The notes under the pieces are model-generated. The model saw nothing but the letters and a program-made list of their open reading frames with translations, searched no databases and was not told the DNA's origin. A DNA stretch of 44,327 bases. Source: an uncultured Lachnospiraceae bacterium. GTDB taxonomy: Bacteria; Bacillota; Clostridia; Lachnospirales; Lachnospiraceae. How positions within the stretch are numbered: position 1 is the stretch's first letter; each line of letters starts with the position of its first letter. A program made the position numbers and the translations under genes. The DNA is taken from contig CANRIG010000022.1 in assembly GCA_947630595.1 (NCBI GenBank), positions 1-44,327 of the forward strand, in the 5' to 3' direction. Positions 28,761-39,965 of this stretch are shown here, piece by piece.

Positions 28761-28799
28761 AAAATAGCGCTCCCAGTCTGACAAACTAAGCGCTATTTT
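28761..28799 (+). terminator. Intrinsic terminator after the two-component operon
   Basis: Perfect 11-bp stem AAAATAGCGCT (28761-28771) / AGCGCTATTTT (28789-28799) with a 17-nt loop and T-rich 3' flank, 60 nt past the regulator stop. It could work in both directions. Confidence 0.8.
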
Positions 28800-28851
28800 A
28801 TAGTTTTCAATATATTTGTAGAAAATACAGAAGATGCAGGAGAAAACCCGC

Positions 28852-29955
28852 ATGATTTTATATGAGGATCACGACATTATCGTCTGTCACAAGCCGGCCG
28901 GTCTTCCGGTGCAGAGCGCCCGCGTGGGCCAGATAGACATGGAAAGCATGCTGAACAATCATCTGGCGGAGACATGGGAATCGGAGCCGGATACAAAAGA
29001 TAAAACAAAAGGTAAAAATAATACACGAACCGGCGGCCTGAAAACAAACGCACAAAAAGCCCCGACCGTTTACGTCGTCCATCGTCTGGATCAGCCGGTG
29101 GAGGGCGTTCTTGTATTTGCAAAAACAAAACAGGCAGCTGCCTCACTCTCCCGGCAGATAACCGACGGCAGCATGCGCAAGATTTATCAGGCGGTCTGCT
29201 GTGTGACGGAAGAAGGGCAGCGGACGCTGTGCAAGACGGATGCTGAGATTTTGAAAGGGCATGATTACCAGCCTGTAAATTCCGAAGGAGGAAATGCGAA
29301 AGGCAGTACAAAAACAGGATATGAATGCGAACCTGCAAATATTGAAGAATATCAAAAAGAATATCATCTGGTAGACTACCTCCTGAAAGACGGCCGCACA
29401 AATACATCCGCTGTCGTTTCAGGGCACACGAAAAATGCAAAGAAGGCAGAACTTTCTTTTCGGGTACTGAAATTGTGGCAGGATGATTGTTCAGATGATT
29501 GCCTGAATAATCATTCGGAGAAAAATACAGAGAAAGATTTTGGAAAGAACGCAGAAAAAAATTCAGAGGTGGAAAATTCTTTAACAAAAAATATAACAGA
29601 AAAAGAAAACCCTGCACCTGCAAACGAATACCTGCTCGCAGAAATCGAGCTGAAAACCGGCCGTCATCACCAGATTCGCGTGCAGATGGCACACGCGGGA
29701 CTGCCATTGTACGGAGACCGAAAATATGGAGATCAAGAATATTTTACATCAAGAGAACAGTGCGCGCAGATGTCTGGACATAACACCAGACAGAAAAAAG
29801 AACACACATCAACAAGTGTTTCATCAGTAAACACTCCCGCGCTCTGCGCGGTTTCCCTCACCTTCATCCACCCATCTTCTGGAAAAATGGTGACATTCAA
29901 AACACGCCCGCAGCAAAGATACCCATGGCCCTCGTGGCCGGATATCATGCCGTAG
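28852..29955 (+). CDS. RluA-family RNA pseudouridine synthase with low-complexity insertions
   Basis: 367 residues from the ATG at 28852, which has AGGAG 9 nt upstream; an ATG at 28834 lacks this. The family core is clear: YEDHDIIVCHKPAGLPV, the catalytic HRLDQPVEGVLVFAKT with its aspartate, and GRHHQIRVQMAHAGLPLYGDRKYG (shown in parts: GRHHQIRVQMAHAG, YGDRKYG). Four polar stretches rich in K, N, E, T and S interrupt it (near residues 44-68, 147-185, 210-260 and 300-330), so it is longer than a bare RluA domain. Those parts look like slippage-grown loops. The RNA target cannot be assigned. Confidence 0.85.
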   Translation: MILYEDHDIIVCHKPAGLPVQSARVGQIDMESMLNNHLAETWESEPDTKDKTKGKNNTRTGGLKTNAQKAPTVYVVHRLDQPVEGVLVFAKTKQAAASLSRQITDGSMRKIYQAVCCVTEEGQRTLCKTDAEILKGHDYQPVNSEGGNAKGSTKTGYECEPANIEEYQKEYHLVDYLLKDGRTNTSAVVSGHTKNAKKAELSFRVLKLWQDDCSDDCLNNHSEKNTEKDFGKNAEKNSEVENSLTKNITEKENPAPANEYLLAEIELKTGRHHQIRVQMAHAGLPLYGDRKYGDQEYFTSREQCAQMSGHNTRQKKEHTSTSVSSVNTPALCAVSLTFIHPSSGKMVTFKTRPQQRYPWPSWPDIMP

Positions 29956-30580
29956 TGTATACATATATACAAAGCATAATCAAAGAAAATATAGAATAAT
30001 TTGTGATTATAAGAACCGTATTACAAACTACTTGATACTTCAATTAGTTTGCATTGTTATACAATAAACAACTGCAGTTCTGTCCAATCAAATTTTCTAT
30101 GAAACTGTCGCAAATATACCAGACAGAGCTTGGCACAATCCGATTGTATACACGTCCACCCACAATATATTCCACAATACATCCCATAACGCATCCCCCG
30201 CAGGCATCCCCTGCGCCTCATGGTTTGCAACAAATGTTTGCAACAAATGTAACGAAAACTAAGTACCCAGCTGCCGTCCTGTCCGGTTGGATTTTCGATG
30301 TGTTTTCCCAGGAAAACATAAGGCTGTTTTCCTGGGAAAATACTCGAAAGGGTACCGACCGGGCAGGACGGCAGCGTCCTCATTCATCCCAATTCAAAGT
30401 CACCCCCTCAAAATGAATAAGAACTCTGAATAAGAACCCCAAATTCCCCCATACTAAAAGCATCCCGCCATCCTTGCCACCCCGCACATCTTTACACTGC
30501 CCTTACATCACATACACAACATTGCATACATAAGAAACAAGATAAACCCGGCTAAACCAAAACGAGAAGGTGCTTGCAAT
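29956..30580. other. Gene-free spacer with a direct repeat and a long hairpin
   Basis: No credible gene is seen; two overlapping opposite-strand frames (around 30054-30416) mirror the hairpin and have no ribosome sites. A 13-bp direct repeat GTTTGCAACAAAT occurs at 30223-30235 and 30236-30248. The long hairpin at 30270-30375 is listed separately. A promoter for the next gene probably lies in 30450-30560 but is not clear. Confidence 0.5.
30270..30375. mobile_element. 106-bp extended hairpin, MITE- or structured-RNA-like
   Basis: The outer arms 30270-30290 and 30355-30375 pair over 21 bases with two G-T pairs (outer word GCTGCCGTCCTG). The inner arms TTTTCCCAGGAAAACA (30303-30318) and TGTTTTCCTGGGAAAA (30325-30340) pair perfectly over 16 bases around a 6-nt loop (TAAGGC). 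A TTTCGA/TCGAAA pair lies between. It could also act as a two-way terminator, though no T run follows. Confidence 0.6.
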
Positions 30581-31684
30581 ATGACAGAAGGAAAAAAACT
30601 GATGATTACAGTGGGAATTACGGCAGCAGTCTACTTTGTATTCCGATATCTGCTGCCATACGTAATTCCCTTTTTGATTGCATACGTGCTGGTGCACCTG
30701 CTAAACCCCGTGGTGGAGTTCATCCGCAGAAGGCTGCCGTGGAAAAAGGAAGTCATCGTCTCCATCCTGCTGACGATCCTGCTGTCCTTATGCACGCTGG
30801 TGTTCTATTTCCTGTACTGCCAGCTGATGGGGCAGATCCGCAATATCGCGATGAACTTCGACTATTATTATTCCTGCTTCTGCGGCGTAATCGACGACTG
30901 CTGCCTGATGGCGGAAAAGAGCTTCGGCGTGCATGTGAACGAGGTGCGGGACTTCGTGTACTCCAGCCTGGACCACGCGACGGAGCAGATACGCATTTAT
31001 ATTATTCCGGGCGTGCTGAATTATTCGGTGCGCTACCTGAAAAAGCTGGCCGACGCCGGGATTTTTCTGCTGATGCTGTTTGTGGCGGTGATTCTGCTGA
31101 TGAAAGATTACGATGAAATGCAGGAAAAGCTGGAGCAGTATGCGTGGTACGGCCATTTTCACAATGTCACGGAGCGGATGTGGCAGCAGGGCGGGGAGTA
31201 TATCAAGGCGCAGATGATCATCATCGGCGTCGTGATCGGGCTGTGCACGGCGGGGCTGTGGGCGCTGGGCAACCCGTATTTTCTGGTGCTGGGCATCGTG
31301 ATCGGGCTGATGGACGCGCTGCCGTTTGTCGGCACCGGCACCGTGCTGATTCCGCTGGCGGTGTGGTTTCTGTTCCGGCGCAGCTTCCGGCTCGCGCTGG
31401 AATATCTGGGGCTGTTTCTGCTGACCTACGTGGTCCGGGAATTTCTCGAGCCGCGGCTGATCGGCTCCCGGCTCGGCGTTTACCCGTTTGTGATGATCGT
31501 GGTGGTGTACGCGGGGCTTTACCTGTTCGGCACGGCCGGGGTGCTGCTGGGGCCGGTCTCTTTGCTGACGGTGATCGAGATTCTGCGGGAGCTGAAAATC
31601 TGCAGGATGCCGGACGAAAGCGGCCGGAATACCGCGCGCAAAGGGAAAAAACGTGATAAAGAAAACAGAAAGATGAATGAATGA
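30581..31684 (+). CDS. AI-2E transporter / YtvI-family integral membrane protein
   Basis: 367 residues with about seven to eight hydrophobic segments. PF01594-type signs are a double N-terminal TM (LLPYVIPFLIAYVLVHLLNP region), a central soluble helical part, and the conserved GLMDALPFVGTGTVLIP and EPRLIGSRLGVYPF motifs. The tail after residue 345 is very basic. In B. subtilis, YtvI is a sporulation-linked membrane protein of this family; other members export ions or small molecules, so the substrate is open. The ATG at 30581 has AAGGTG 9 nt upstream. It stands alone before the ATP synthase operon. Confidence 0.82.
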   Translation: MTEGKKLMITVGITAAVYFVFRYLLPYVIPFLIAYVLVHLLNPVVEFIRRRLPWKKEVIVSILLTILLSLCTLVFYFLYCQLMGQIRNIAMNFDYYYSCFCGVIDDCCLMAEKSFGVHVNEVRDFVYSSLDHATEQIRIYIIPGVLNYSVRYLKKLADAGIFLLMLFVAVILLMKDYDEMQEKLEQYAWYGHFHNVTERMWQQGGEYIKAQMIIIGVVIGLCTAGLWALGNPYFLVLGIVIGLMDALPFVGTGTVLIPLAVWFLFRRSFRLALEYLGLFLLTYVVREFLEPRLIGSRLGVYPFVMIVVVYAGLYLFGTAGVLLGPVSLLTVIEILRELKICRMPDESGRNTARKGKKRDKENRKMNE

Positions 31685-31729
31685 TACATTGTTAAAAGAA
31701 TAATTAAGGGAATGACAGGCAATAAATTC

Positions 31730-31758
31730 TGGACATAACCGGAAAAATACATTAAGAT
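31730..31758 (+). promoter_or_regulatory. Candidate promoter of the ATP synthase operon
   Basis: TGGACA, a 17-bp spacer and TAAGAT; predicted start about 45 nt before the first gene of the operon. Confidence 0.5.
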
Positions 31759-31807
31759 AGGGGTATGATGTAAACCGATTTTATTCCTCTGCGGGGAGTT
31801 CCTGATC

Positions 31808-32056
31808 ATGAAAAAGGGAAATGACATTATGCGGTCTCTTGCCATGGTGACGCAGCTCGGTATCAGTATGCTTGCGCCCGTGGTTCTTTGCGCGTTTATC
31901 GGGAGCTGGCTGGACGAGCGGTACGGATGGTCGGTGACGGCGGTGCTGCTGGTCCTCGGGATTATGGCGGGGGCGAGGAACACCTGGATGCTGCTTCGGA
32001 GCATTCAGCCGCCGGCTTCAAAGGGGAGACAGGAGAATGAGCAAAAAGATCAATGA
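31808..32056 (+). CDS. AtpZ/AtpI-like small membrane protein of the ATP synthase operon
   Basis: 82 residues with two membrane segments (about 10-34 and 40-62). The AMVTQLGISMLAP start, G-SWLDERYG turn and a short polar tail are typical of the AtpZ group that often begins F-type operons in Firmicutes and has been linked to divalent-cation transport or assembly. GGGGAG lies 9 nt before the ATG. Its end overlaps the next gene by 20 bp. Confidence 0.8.
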   Translation: MKKGNDIMRSLAMVTQLGISMLAPVVLCAFIGSWLDERYGWSVTAVLLVLGIMAGARNTWMLLRSIQPPASKGRQENEQKDQ

Positions 32057-32447
32057 GACGCTTGCGCAGCTCATGGCCGGCATTCTGGTGTCGGGCGTGC
32101 TGATTCAGGCGGCAGATCTGCTGGTTTCCGCAGTTTACCGTCAGTTTGCGCGGGCGCGGGCGCCGTTTGCGCTGGGTCTGTGGACGGGGGTCCTGACGGC
32201 TCTGGCGCTGTCGGTGCATATATACCGCTCGATCGACCGGGCGCTCGACATGTCGCCGGGGGACGCGGAGTCCTACATGCGCAAGGCTTATATGCTGCGC
32301 ACGCTGGCGATTCTGCTGGTGGCCGGGGCGGTCACGTATTTTCGGTTCGGTTATGTCATGGCTTATTTTGTGGGAGTGCTCTGCCTCAAGTTCGGGGCGT
32401 TCCTGCAGCCATTGATGCATAAATTCTGGAAGAAATTCCGGAAGTAA
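32037..32447 (+). CDS. atpI: ATP synthase subunit I (AtpI)-like membrane protein
   Basis: 136 residues with four predicted membrane helices. In related operons this gene helps c-ring assembly. The MRKAYMLRTLAILLVAG segment and the C-terminal VGVLCLKFGAFLQPLMH helix are like other AtpI proteins. Identity is supported by position between atpZ-like and atpB more than by strong motifs. The AGGAGAATG at its start is inside the end of the previous gene. Confidence 0.75.
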   Translation: MSKKINETLAQLMAGILVSGVLIQAADLLVSAVYRQFARARAPFALGLWTGVLTALALSVHIYRSIDRALDMSPGDAESYMRKAYMLRTLAILLVAGAVTYFRFGYVMAYFVGVLCLKFGAFLQPLMHKFWKKFRK

Positions 32448-32495
32448 GTCTGCGAAAGCGGACGGATACGATCTTTGTGGAAAGGAGGATGAAAC

Positions 32496-33218
32496 GTGGG
32501 GACTGCGAATTTGTTGGCATCTTCGGGATCGGATGTGGATTTTATGATTCACGGCATATTCAGCTATGAGCTGTTCGGTCAGACGTTCTGGATTACCACG
32601 ACGCACGTGGCGATACTGATTGTGATGCTGGTTATCCTTGTGTTCGCGGTTGCGGCACGGATTACGATCAGCCATGCGCAGAAGTATCCGACCGGATTTC
32701 AGAATGTGGTGGAGATGATCGTCGAAATGCTGGACCATATGGTTGAGAGCAGCATGGGCGTTCATGCAAAAAAATTCCGCAATTACATCGGTTCCATTTT
32801 TATCTTTATCTTCATCAGCAACATCTCCGGCCTGTTCGGCCTGAGGCCGCCGACGGCGGATTACGGCGTTACGCTTCCGCTGGGCCTGATGACGTTCGGG
32901 CTGATACAGTACAACAACATCAAATACAATAAATTCGGAGCGTTTACGGGACTGTTCAAGCCGCTGCCCTTCCTGTTTCCGATCAACCTGATCGGTGAGA
33001 TCGCGGCGCCGTTTTCTCTGTCGCTGCGTCTGTTCGGAAACGTACTGTCCGGCACGGTGATGATGTCCCTGATCTACTCCCTGCTTGCGAAGTTTGCAAT
33101 CGGGTGGCCGGGTATTCTCCATATCTATTTTGATGTTTTTTCCGGAGCGATTCAGACCTATGTATTCTGTATGCTGACGATGGTGTACGTCACAGACAAA
33201 CTGCCGGACGCGGGGTAA
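32496..33218 (+). CDS. atpB: F-type ATP synthase subunit a
   Basis: 240 residues from a GTG start with AAAGGAGG 7 nt upstream. It forms the stator half-channels through which the coupling ion reaches the c ring. Five to six membrane helices are predicted. The essential arginine is R178 in SLSLRLFGN. NLIGEIAAPFSLS and the C-terminal IQTYVFCMLTMVYV helix are also typical. It is the first structural gene of atpBEFHAGDC. Confidence 0.96.
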   Translation: MGTANLLASSGSDVDFMIHGIFSYELFGQTFWITTTHVAILIVMLVILVFAVAARITISHAQKYPTGFQNVVEMIVEMLDHMVESSMGVHAKKFRNYIGSIFIFIFISNISGLFGLRPPTADYGVTLPLGLMTFGLIQYNNIKYNKFGAFTGLFKPLPFLFPINLIGEIAAPFSLSLRLFGNVLSGTVMMSLIYSLLAKFAIGWPGILHIYFDVFSGAIQTYVFCMLTMVYVTDKLPDAG

Positions 33219-33539
<321 letters not shown>

Positions 33540-33583
33540 TGCGGCCGTTTGTCCTAAAATAACATGCGAAAGGAGGCGAAATC

Positions 33584-34086
33584 TTGGAACGATTGTTTAA
33601 TCTTGACCCGCAGCTGCTTCACGACGCGGTGCTGCTGGCGATTGCGGTATTCGTCATGTTTCTGCTGCTGTCGTACCTGCTCTTCAACCCGGCGCGGGAA
33701 TTTCTCCGCAAGCGCGAGGAGAGGGTAAAGGACAATATCGATTCGGCGGAAAAGGCGAAGGCCGACGCAGAGGCGCTCCGTCTGGACTATGAGAACCGGC
33801 TTCGCGATATTCATAAGGAAGAAAACGAGATTCTGAGCGCGGCCCGCAGAAAGGCCCTGGAAAACGAAGCGAAGATTCTGGAAAACGCAAAGGCGGAAGC
33901 CGCGGCGATCATCGCGCGCGCAAACCGTGAAGTCGAGCTGGAGAGAAAGCGGGCCGAGGACGATATCAAGAAAGAGATCATCTCGGTGGCTTCCATGATT
34001 GCCGGCAAGGTGGTCAGCGAAAATATTGATACCAGCGTCCAGGATTCGTTAATCGACGATACATTGAAGGAGATAGGTGATCAGAC

Positions 34087-34099
<13 letters not shown>
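33584..34099 (+). CDS. atpF: F-type ATP synthase subunit b
   Basis: 171 residues from a TTG start with AGGAGG upstream. One N-terminal membrane helix (about 14-33) and then a long charged helix (EFLRKREERVKDNIDSAEKA onward) that forms the peripheral stalk with delta. The motif LLFNPAREFLRKRE is a family sign. It overlaps atpH by 13 bp. Confidence 0.95.
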
Positions 34100-36164
<2,065 letters not shown>

Positions 36165-36185
36165 CTGTGAGGAAAGGATGATACT

Positions 36186-37040
36186 ATGGCCTCAATGAGA
36201 GACATTAAGCGGCGGCGCAACAGCATCGCCAGCACCCAGCAGATCACGAAGGCGATGAAGCTGGTGTCGACGGTGAAGCTGCAGAAGACCAAGGCGCGCG
36301 CCGAGCGGTCGAAGCCGTATTTCGATAAAATGTACCGCACAGTGGCCTCCATGCTGGCCCGGTCCGGGACGATCAGCCATCCGTACCTGAATCCGCAGCC
36401 CTCCGCCAAAAAGGCGGTGATCCTCATCACCTCCAACCGCGGCCTGGCCGGCGGATACAATTCCAACGTGATCAAGACGGTCACCGGCTCGGGGCTGAAA
36501 GCGGAGGATCTGGTGCTGTTTGCGGTCGGAAACAAGGGCAAGGAGTATTTCCAGCGCAGAAATTACCGCATCGAAAATGAATACCATGAGGCGATCGAAA
36601 ATCCGATTTTCTCCGATGCAAAGGAAATCTGCGACGACGTGCTCCGGCTCTATCTCTCCGGCGAGGTCGGGGAGATTTATCTCGCGTACACGTATTTCAA
36701 GAATACCGTCGTCCACGAGCCGCAGCTTCTCAAGCTGCTGCCGGTGGAGGTGCCGGAGGAGGACATCGAATCCGCGCGGTCGAATACGCTGATGAACTAC
36801 GAGCCGCGGGAGGAGGAAGCGCTGGAAATCATCATTCCCAAGTACATGACCAGCATTCTCTACGGGGCGCTGGTGGAAGCGGTAGCCAGCGAGAACGGAG
36901 CCCGGATGCAGGCGATGGATTCCGCGACCAGCAATGCGGAGGAAATGATCGGCAAGCTGACGCTGCAGTACAACCGCGCGCGCCAGGGTTCGATCACGCA
37001 GGAGCTGACCGAGATCATCGCGGGCGCGAATGCGGTATAG
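36186..37040 (+). CDS. atpG: F-type ATP synthase subunit gamma
   Basis: 284 residues. It is the rotating central shaft: N- and C-terminal helices form a coiled coil around a middle Rossmann-like domain. MRDIKRRRNSIASTQQITKA at the start, ITSNRGLAGGYN in the middle and LTLQYNRARQGSITQELTEI near the end (all within family norms) support it. An AGGAAAGG site precedes the ATG. Confidence 0.96.
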   Translation: MASMRDIKRRRNSIASTQQITKAMKLVSTVKLQKTKARAERSKPYFDKMYRTVASMLARSGTISHPYLNPQPSAKKAVILITSNRGLAGGYNSNVIKTVTGSGLKAEDLVLFAVGNKGKEYFQRRNYRIENEYHEAIENPIFSDAKEICDDVLRLYLSGEVGEIYLAYTYFKNTVVHEPQLLKLLPVEVPEEDIESARSNTLMNYEPREEEALEIIIPKYMTSILYGALVEAVASENGARMQAMDSATSNAEEMIGKLTLQYNRARQGSITQELTEIIAGANAV

Positions 37041-37069
37041 AGATTAGAGTTTTAGAAAAAGGAGAGTGA

Positions 37070-38464
<1,395 letters not shown>

Positions 38465-38477
38465 GGGGTGTCCGGGT

Positions 38478-38888
38478 ATGGCAGACGACAAGTATTTTGA
38501 TCTGGAAATCATCACACCGGACCGCATATTCTGGACCGGAAAGGCGTCCATGCTCGAGCTCAACACATCGGAGGGTCAGGTGGGCATTTACAAGCGCCAC
38601 ATCCCCATGACCATGATTCTGGCGCCGGGCATCGTCACCATCCACCTCGAGGACGGGAACAAAGAGGCGGCGGTGCACGCCGGCTTCCTCGAGATTCTGC
38701 CGGAGAAGATCACCGTGATGGCGGAGATCGCCGAGTGGCCGGAGGAGATCGACGAAAACCGCGCCAAAGAGGCGGAGTTGCGCGCCGCGCGCCGGATTCA
38801 GACGCACGATCCCAAGATCGACCTCTCAAGGGCGGAGGTGGCGCTGCGCAAATCGCTCATCCGCCAGGAGCTGGCGAAGCGGAGATAA
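38478..38888 (+). CDS. atpC: F-type ATP synthase subunit epsilon
   Basis: 136 residues. An N-terminal beta sandwich (LEIITPDRIFWTGKASML, EGQVGIYKRHIPMTMILAPG) and a C-terminal two-helix domain (EIDENRAKEAELRAARRI onward) that can inhibit ATP hydrolysis. It is the last gene of the operon, 13 bp after atpD, with the terminator 72 nt beyond. Confidence 0.95.
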   Translation: MADDKYFDLEIITPDRIFWTGKASMLELNTSEGQVGIYKRHIPMTMILAPGIVTIHLEDGNKEAAVHAGFLEILPEKITVMAEIAEWPEEIDENRAKEAELRAARRIQTHDPKIDLSRAEVALRKSLIRQELAKRR

Positions 38889-38959
38889 AAAATTACAAAA
38901 TAAAAATCGAGAATCAGAAGTAATAAAGAGATCAAAAAAGATAGAAAGATCAGAGAGAG

Positions 38960-38987
38960 CTGCCGTGGAAGATTCACGGCAGTTTTT
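38960..38987 (+). terminator. Intrinsic terminator of the ATP synthase operon
   Basis: Perfect 8-bp GC-rich stem CTGCCGTG (38960-38967) / CACGGCAG (38975-38982), 7-nt loop and five T (38983-38987). Confidence 0.92.
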
Positions 38988-39011
38988 GTGTCTTTTTGTG
39001 TCTTTTTTCGT

Positions 39012-39088
39012 GTCCTTATCCAGTTCTTATCCAGCTCTTATCCTGTCCTTTTCCTATCCTTATCCTGACCTTTTTCTGTTCTTTTTCT
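39012..39088. repeat. 11-bp tandem repeat after the atp terminator
   Basis: Seven contiguous 11-bp units modelled on GTCCTTATCCA, at 39012, 39023, 39034, 39045, 39056, 39067 and 39078. They grow more T-rich to the right. Preceding T-rich words (TTTTTGTGTCT) have a similar spacing. No gene is seen from 38889 to 39250. Confidence 0.85.
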
Positions 39089-39250
39089 GGAAAATCTGTG
39101 AAAAATTTACAGAAAATCGTAAAATGTAAAGTTGCAAACTTATGAGTTGGTTAAAACAATAGCAGAAAAATACAAAGAAATGGTAAAGAATATGCAAAAA
39201 AAGACTATAGAATTAAAAAATTGAAAAAAAATTCAATTTTTGTTACCACT

Positions 39251-39279
39251 TTGTGACCAAATGGGTGTATAGTTATAAC
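39251..39279 (+). promoter_or_regulatory. Candidate promoter of the surface-protein leader
   Basis: TTGTGA (39251-39256), a 17-bp spacer and TATAAC (39274-39279). Transcription from about 39286 would give a leader of about 680 nt. A 10-bp AT hairpin (39216-39225 with 39232-39241) lies just upstream. A weaker promoter (CTGCCA, 17 bp, TATAGA at 39821-39849) could serve the coding gene directly. Confidence 0.5.
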
Positions 39280-39372
39280 CAGTAAACCGATATTTATACC
39301 TATCACGAACCGATATTACGGACAGACAAAACGAAACCGGTCTGAAACTCAAAATGAGCCGGATGGAAGACA

Positions 39373-39467
39373 ATTGGGATGGAGCGGACGCATCGAAATC
39401 CGAACTCCGTTCGGAGGCGTCCGCGTAGGCAAGCCGCCTGCGGCGGCTCACAAATGCTGGACCCAAT
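39373..39467 (+). ncRNA. Candidate three-way-junction RNA in the leader, unrecognised class
   Basis: The closing stem is ATTGGG (39373-39378) with CCCAAT (39462-39467). Arm 2 is GCGGACGC (39384-39391) with GCGTCCGC (39417-39424), capped by TCCGAA/TTCGGA (39399-39404 with 39410-39415). Arm 3 is AGCCGCC (39432-39438) with GGCGGCT (39442-39448). All pairs are Watson-Crick. I could not match it to c-di-GMP, SAM, purine, glycine or other riboswitch cores. The inverted repeats could instead be DNA-level (mobile-element) structure. Confidence 0.45.
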
Positions 39468-39515
39468 AGAAATTCAACGAAAGCCGTGTCATTCATGCAG
39501 AACAGGAGCGGAGCA

Positions 39516-39653
39516 ATGAAAAGAAGATTGGAACAGAAAGGCACAACTGTATATGTAATCCGATACCTGTCTGCAAACGGCATGATCCCGTCCCTGCGGA
39601 TGGGTAAAGTGCGCCCTGAAACCGAAGTAGTAAATATGCCTAGGGGGGGGTAG
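39516..39653 (+). CDS. Short leader ORF ending in a poly-G run
   Basis: 45 residues, ATG at 39516 with AGGAG and 7-nt spacing, which is a good initiation site. The peptide begins MKRRLEQKGTTVYVIRYL and ends NMPRGG. It resembles nothing I know. The last three sense codons and stop contain eight consecutive G (39643-39650) then TAG. Adding one G would keep the frame open to 39818-39820, about 101 residues, across the terminator hairpin. It may be a leader peptide, a fragment of a decayed gene or a chance frame. Confidence 0.4.
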   Translation: MKRRLEQKGTTVYVIRYLSANGMIPSLRMGKVRPETEVVNMPRGG

Positions 39654-39708
39654 ATCGCACTTCTGAAATCGCTGAGACAGGTTTTTTTACCTATATAAAC
39701 AGAAACAC

Positions 39709-39768
39709 AGGCAGAAAACGATACTGCCGGCACGATGCTTTGCCGGCGGCTGTTTTTCTGCCTTTTTT
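39709..39768 (+). terminator. Strong intrinsic terminator within the surface-protein leader
   Basis: AGGCAGAAAA (39709-39718) pairs with TTTTCTGCCT (39754-39763). An inner GCCGGC pair (39726-39731 with 39742-39747) extends the stem. Six T (39763-39768) follow. It lies about 200 nt before the surface-protein ATG, a layout typical of attenuation, or it simply ends a short upstream transcript. Confidence 0.75.
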
Positions 39769-39965
39769 GCGTGCAAAAAGAGTCCGCGGGCCAGCCTGGC
39801 GGGCGGTTCGTTACCCTTAGCTGCCAACTGAAGAGTTGTTTGATATAGATAAAAAACGAAATCTGAGACATCAACCGGACAGCAAAAACTGTCAGAGAAT
39901 ATGCAGATTTACAAAAGAAAACGGAGAGGAATCAAAGAGGAATAATTATTAAGGAGGAATCGGAT

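Noticed and set aside
30054-30416. Opposing 108- and 120-codon frames in the gene-free spacer
   Set aside because: Both result from the long inverted repeat at 30270-30375 and lack ribosome sites or domains.
39655-39850. c-di-GMP or other known riboswitch upstream of the surface protein
   Set aside because: I looked for the GEMM-I core and other common aptamer cores by eye and found no match, so only an unclassified structure is reported.
39233-39874. Minus-strand open frame of 213 codons across the surface-protein leader
   Set aside because: It lies antisense to the promoter, short ORF and terminator, has no clear ribosome site and no recognisable domain.
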